Shown: positions 9,101 through 10,274 of the stretch, piece after piece
Layout: the number at the start of each line of letters is the position of its first letter
Numbering within the stretch: position 1 is the first letter of the stretch
Origin: JAKQIM01 sp964633225
GTDB lineage: Bacteria > Chloroflexota > Anaerolineae > Anaerolineales > UBA4823
Length of the DNA: 10,274 nt
Reading direction: 5' to 3'
Assembly: GCA_964633225.1 (NCBI GenBank)
Contig: CAZWFQ010000097.1
Coordinates: 1-10,274, forward strand
Made by a program: the position numbers and the translations under genes
The notes under the pieces: generated by a model
Seen by the model: only the letters and a program-made list of their open reading frames with translations
What the model was told of the DNA's origin: nothing
The model's database searches: none

Positions 9101-10078
9101 GTCGTGGCGCCGCGGCCGGCCGCCGTTAATGCTGACATCATTGAAGGTTATATCCACAGAACGGCCCCAATAGCTGTCAGGATTGGTATGCACATGAAAG
9201 TGTAGGTGATGGCCCCAGCTTTGCCCGGTATTATCGGCAATGCCAATGAATTGGCCGCGCGTCACTGGGGCGCCCACCACCAATAGTTCAGGGGGGATGC
9301 TGTCGTAAGCCAGGTGCAAATACAATTGGTAACTGACCGGAGAAGTGGTTGTGTCTTGCAGCACAAGATAATTGCCCAGGGCCTGGTCACAGTGATACTC
9401 GTAACAGGTGGGCACGTCGTTCTTAAAGCGCCATACCGTGCCGCCCTTCGATGCATGGACAGGCCACATGGTGCGCGAAATGTAAAAGTCAAAGGCATAA
9501 TGGGCATTGCCGGTGGTAATATCCTTATCATGCGCCACGCTGCGCGATAGGTATACCGTCTGGCCAGCGCGCCAGGGCAGCAAATAACCGGTCAGGGGGG
9601 CGTCAGGAATATTGGCCTGCTCAAGCGTGTACATTTCCAGCCATACCTGGCGCAATTCCTCATCTAACAAGTCTGCCGGGGCTGTTTTCAGCAGGTCTAA
9701 CCATTCAGGGTCAGAAGGCAGCGTTGCCACCCACTCCTGACCCTGCAAACGGGCAAAAACCAGGCCCGGTTCAGATGGCAAGGGCTCCCCAGTCTGAGGG
9801 TCTGACAGCACCAGCATGGCATAGGCCCACTGCCCATCTGCAGAGACCTCAACCTGCTCCACCTGCTCCTGGTAAACTACGTACGCCAGGATCTCATTCT
9901 GGTGAACAGCCAGCGCCTGTTCAATGGCAGCCTCAACCAGGTCCCCGGCATCCACCTGCTGCCCATCGGGTGGCGGCGGCTCTGCTGCCCGGCCCGTGGG
10001 TATCCCCGCGGGCAATCCGCCCAAGAATTGACTGAGCAAAACAAGAACAGCGGCAAACGAAAACAGGCGGCGTTTCAT
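6137..10078 (-). CDS. Secreted multidomain M23-family metallopeptidase with crystallin-like, FN3, MAM-like and PPC modules
   Basis: Complete 1313-residue exported protein. ATG 10078 is chosen because AAAGGAGA lies just upstream and MKRRLFSF starts a classical signal peptide (KRR, hydrophobic core, cleavage near GRAA around residue 32); an ATG in the same frame 41 codons upstream overlaps the preceding gene and gives no signal peptide. Seen in order: an acidic N-terminal region (about 38-160); an M23 peptidase domain (about 165-335) with zinc-site motif H193xxxD197 and H291xH293 in TGQSWGHHLHFHVH; an Ig-like domain (about 350-460); a betagamma-crystallin-like domain (about 470-560); FN3 (about 565-658); an immune-inhibitor-A/MAM-like domain (about 665-832, GWGIDDFSI); PPC (about 835-958); Ig-like (about 963-1066); FN3 (about 1070-1165); a PPC-like domain (about 1170-1303); and the tail YRIYLPIARR. 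M23 enzymes cut peptidoglycan cross-bridges or Gly-rich proteins; all metal and catalytic residues are present, so activity is likely. The other modules suggest binding to surfaces, sugars or proteins. The actual substrate is unknown. Confidence 0.93.
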   Translation of the reverse strand: MKRRLFSFAAVLVLLSQFLGGLPAGIPTGRAAEPPPPDGQQVDAGDLVEAAIEQALAVHQNEILAYVVYQEQVEQVEVSADGQWAYAMLVLSDPQTGEPLPSEPGLVFARLQGQEWVATLPSDPEWLDLLKTAPADLLDEELRQVWLEMYTLEQANIPDAPLTGYLLPWRAGQTVYLSRSVAHDKDITTGNAHYAFDFYISRTMWPVHASKGGTVWRFKNDVPTCYEYHCDQALGNYLVLQDTTTSPVSYQLYLHLAYDSIPPELLVVGAPVTRGQFIGIADNTGQSWGHHLHFHVHTNPDSYWGRSVDITFNDVSINGGRPRRHDNVYDDFPWCWSSDVCNQGQAGYVSQNVPPGDLAAPMGALTNIVDGALITTTQLPLQGWAYDAESGVERSELIYNTGNTWAASGLTFTTELSAIWDLCAPGAEIPDGPLGLALRIYDHDGNVAPMEGVHTVIKSAACPHPATQCVPGENQVALFTEPDFAGGCALLGVGDYPDASAFGMVGDDNAASLLVGANVMATLYSDANYDGHAETLADDDSRLLGNLIGAKALSSIRVALRTTLPLAPTLLNPAAGQVIAAKDVLPLAWRDGGGAMEYELLISNALQSNTISMPFAMPWQAEPYQYVSGLAQGEYTWQVRGRNQAGVGPWSEALSFTVGVASTAPPVESVPYVDDMESEGDWISSGHWGWVNDANKARSDPHAWWYPGNGGDYDDGGPNAGTLESPAIAVTDEGYFLRFWYRYETEAYGKDWDQRWVQIAVDGGAFTNVLQLSSDPMIPEINLGTWLQSPALDLSAYAGHTIRVRFLFNSVDAANNGFDGWGIDDFSITADAPPVCTDLRQDDTPAQATPLVYNTTLTVEAEICPGGDMDYYTFTGAAGDRIAADITANAVGSLLDPYLVLLDSDGVSVLAEVDDEVYAVVRDPLLGFSLPHDGVYYLAVRAWNHPSVGGQDYDYTLRLLADPEPPELEITWPGNGALLPDSAFTITVDITEAVEVNRVEFYWHPVDWLAGVWTLAATDRDGSDGWAAEYNPAGQLEGSNAAIYVKAYDMAGNWVVDGSWNLMIDKTAPESSLEALAATQGGTAFRLTWAGSDNLAGIDYYEIQQRINGGAWTDYVSPEPISGYIEQAWYVGEPGHTYEFRIRSVDYAGNTEAYPTAAEVVTSIPSVEVLCAEMDAYDAAGGDNDPATAVGIQINDAGQWHNFCNPLQADAMDDDDWITFTAQSEVRYLVQGIPGVPATAAVISLYASDGETLLAEAAPDHFGEFMVLEWVSDRDDVVYLRIQHLDGRVIGSEVSYQVLISDRYRIYLPIARR
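6161..6182. repeat. 11-bp perfect tandem duplication in the 3' end of the M23 gene
   Basis: GATCCGATATC occurs twice head to tail with no mismatch. It lies inside the coding sequence for the last residues before the IYLPIARR tail (ISDRYRI region). Because 11 is not a multiple of three, gain or loss of one unit would shift the frame and destroy the C-terminal tail. It may be chance or a replication-slippage product. Confidence 0.6.
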
Positions 10079-10084
10079 AGGGTT

Positions 10085-10092
10085 TCTCCTTT
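10085..10092 (-). promoter_or_regulatory. Shine-Dalgarno site of the M23 peptidase gene
   Basis: The minus strand reads AAAGGAGA, then AACCCT, then ATG at 10078-10076. The strong match and good spacing decide the start at MKRRLFSF rather than the longer in-frame ATG at 10201. Confidence 0.85.
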
Positions 10093-10137
10093 GCATTAAA
10101 AACCAATAATGACAATTTGATTGCCACCCTATTCTGT

Positions 10138-10146
10138 ATTGTATCA
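10138..10146 (-). promoter_or_regulatory. Candidate extended -10 promoter for the M23/A2M gene pair
   Basis: The minus strand reads TGATACAAT, matching the extended -10 form TGnTATAAT with one mismatch. The TGA is also the stop codon of the ABC-F gene. No convincing -35 hexamer lies 17 bases upstream, but extended -10 promoters can do without one. Transcription would start about 50 bases ahead of the M23 start codon. This is a sequence match only, and the sigma-factor consensus of this organism is assumed. Confidence 0.35.
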
Positions 10147-10274
10147 AATAATCTGCCGGATATGCGCCGATTCCGCCTGTCCCCCGCCTTCCACCATCCA
10201 AACCTGGCTGGCAAAACGCTCAATAAAATACCGGTCGTGCACCACTGCCAGGATCGTGCCCTCAAAGCTCGCCA
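10144..10274 (-). CDS. ABC-F family ATP-binding protein, C-terminal end (5' part outside window)
   Basis: The last 42 complete codons of a gene entering from the right edge, ending at TGA 10146-10144. The peptide contains FEGTILAVVHDRYFIERFASQVW, shown here in pieces: FEGTILAV, then the switch-histidine motif VHDRYF, then the strand VWMVEGG. This matches the end of the second nucleotide-binding domain of ABC-F proteins (usual form GTxLLVSHDRYFLDxV...VWxLEDG), which act on the ribosome in translation or antibiotic resistance and lack membrane domains. The usual Ser before the switch His is Val here. The protein stops about 30 residues after that His, so it lacks the long C-terminal coiled-coil extension of Uup-type members. 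Walker A, Walker B and the linker are outside the window, so the subfamily cannot be named. Confidence 0.8.
   Translation of the reverse strand, partial: ASFEGTILAVVHDRYFIERFASQVWMVEGGGQAESAHIRQII

Noticed and set aside
6227..9205. A 992-codon open frame on the plus strand
   Set aside because: It lies wholly antisense to the M23 gene. Its translation is rich in Arg, His, Ile and Pro, with no recognisable domains, no signal peptide and no ribosome-binding site. The minus-strand frame has clear domains throughout, so this is a codon-bias shadow.
10111..10125. Small inverted repeat (GGCAAT-CAA-ATTGTC on the minus strand) followed by GGTTTTT, as a terminator after the ABC-F gene
   Set aside because: The stem has six pairs including a G-T wobble and is AT-rich, and the T run starts about nine bases after it. 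It is too weak to call.
10079..10201. N-terminal extension of the M23 protein starting at ATG 10201
   Set aside because: The extra 41 codons overlap the end of the ABC-F gene and bury the signal peptide, and a strong ribosome-binding site serves the ATG at 10078 instead.

Overview
The window holds three genes, all on the minus strand and closely packed. In transcription order (right to left) they are the last 42 codons of an ABC-F family ATPase, a complete 1313-residue secreted mosaic protein built on an M23 (LytM/lysostaphin-type) zinc peptidase domain, and a very large bacterial alpha-2-macroglobulin (A2M) whose last few codons lie beyond the left edge. There is no rRNA, tRNA, CRISPR array or recognisable mobile element, and no gene-free stretch above 75 bases. 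Long open frames on the plus strand are antisense shadows of the two big genes.

The sequence suggests an Anaerolineae-like member of the Chloroflexota. The DNA is moderately GC-rich by eye. The secreted protein combines M23, betagamma-crystallin-like, FN3, immune-inhibitor-A/MAM-like and PPC modules and ends in a short aromatic/hydrophobic/basic tail (IYLPIARR) of a kind I associate with exported Chloroflexota proteins. The A2M has a Thr/Pro-rich linker after its signal sequence followed by a run of Big_5-like domains. This assignment rests on protein style, not on a marker gene.

Layout: 10274-10144, 3' end of the ABC-F gene. 10143-10079, a 65-base gap with a candidate extended -10 promoter and the Shine-Dalgarno site of the next gene. 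10078-6137, the M23 mosaic protein. 6136-6063, a 74-base gap with a weak hairpin and a strong Shine-Dalgarno site. 6062 to the left edge, the A2M.

The M23 and A2M genes look like a two-gene unit. Both products carry export signals and should act outside the cytoplasmic membrane: one is a predicted cell-wall or protein endopeptidase with adhesive modules, the other a thioester-dependent protease trap. A functional link, such as offence plus protection from proteases, is plausible but inferred only from adjacency. The ABC-F gene is probably a separate housekeeping or antibiotic-protection gene. I see no clearly undescribed system. The points most worth following up are the M23-A2M pairing, the C-terminal tail motif, the doubtful lipobox of the A2M and the degenerate calcium sites of the crystallin-like domain.
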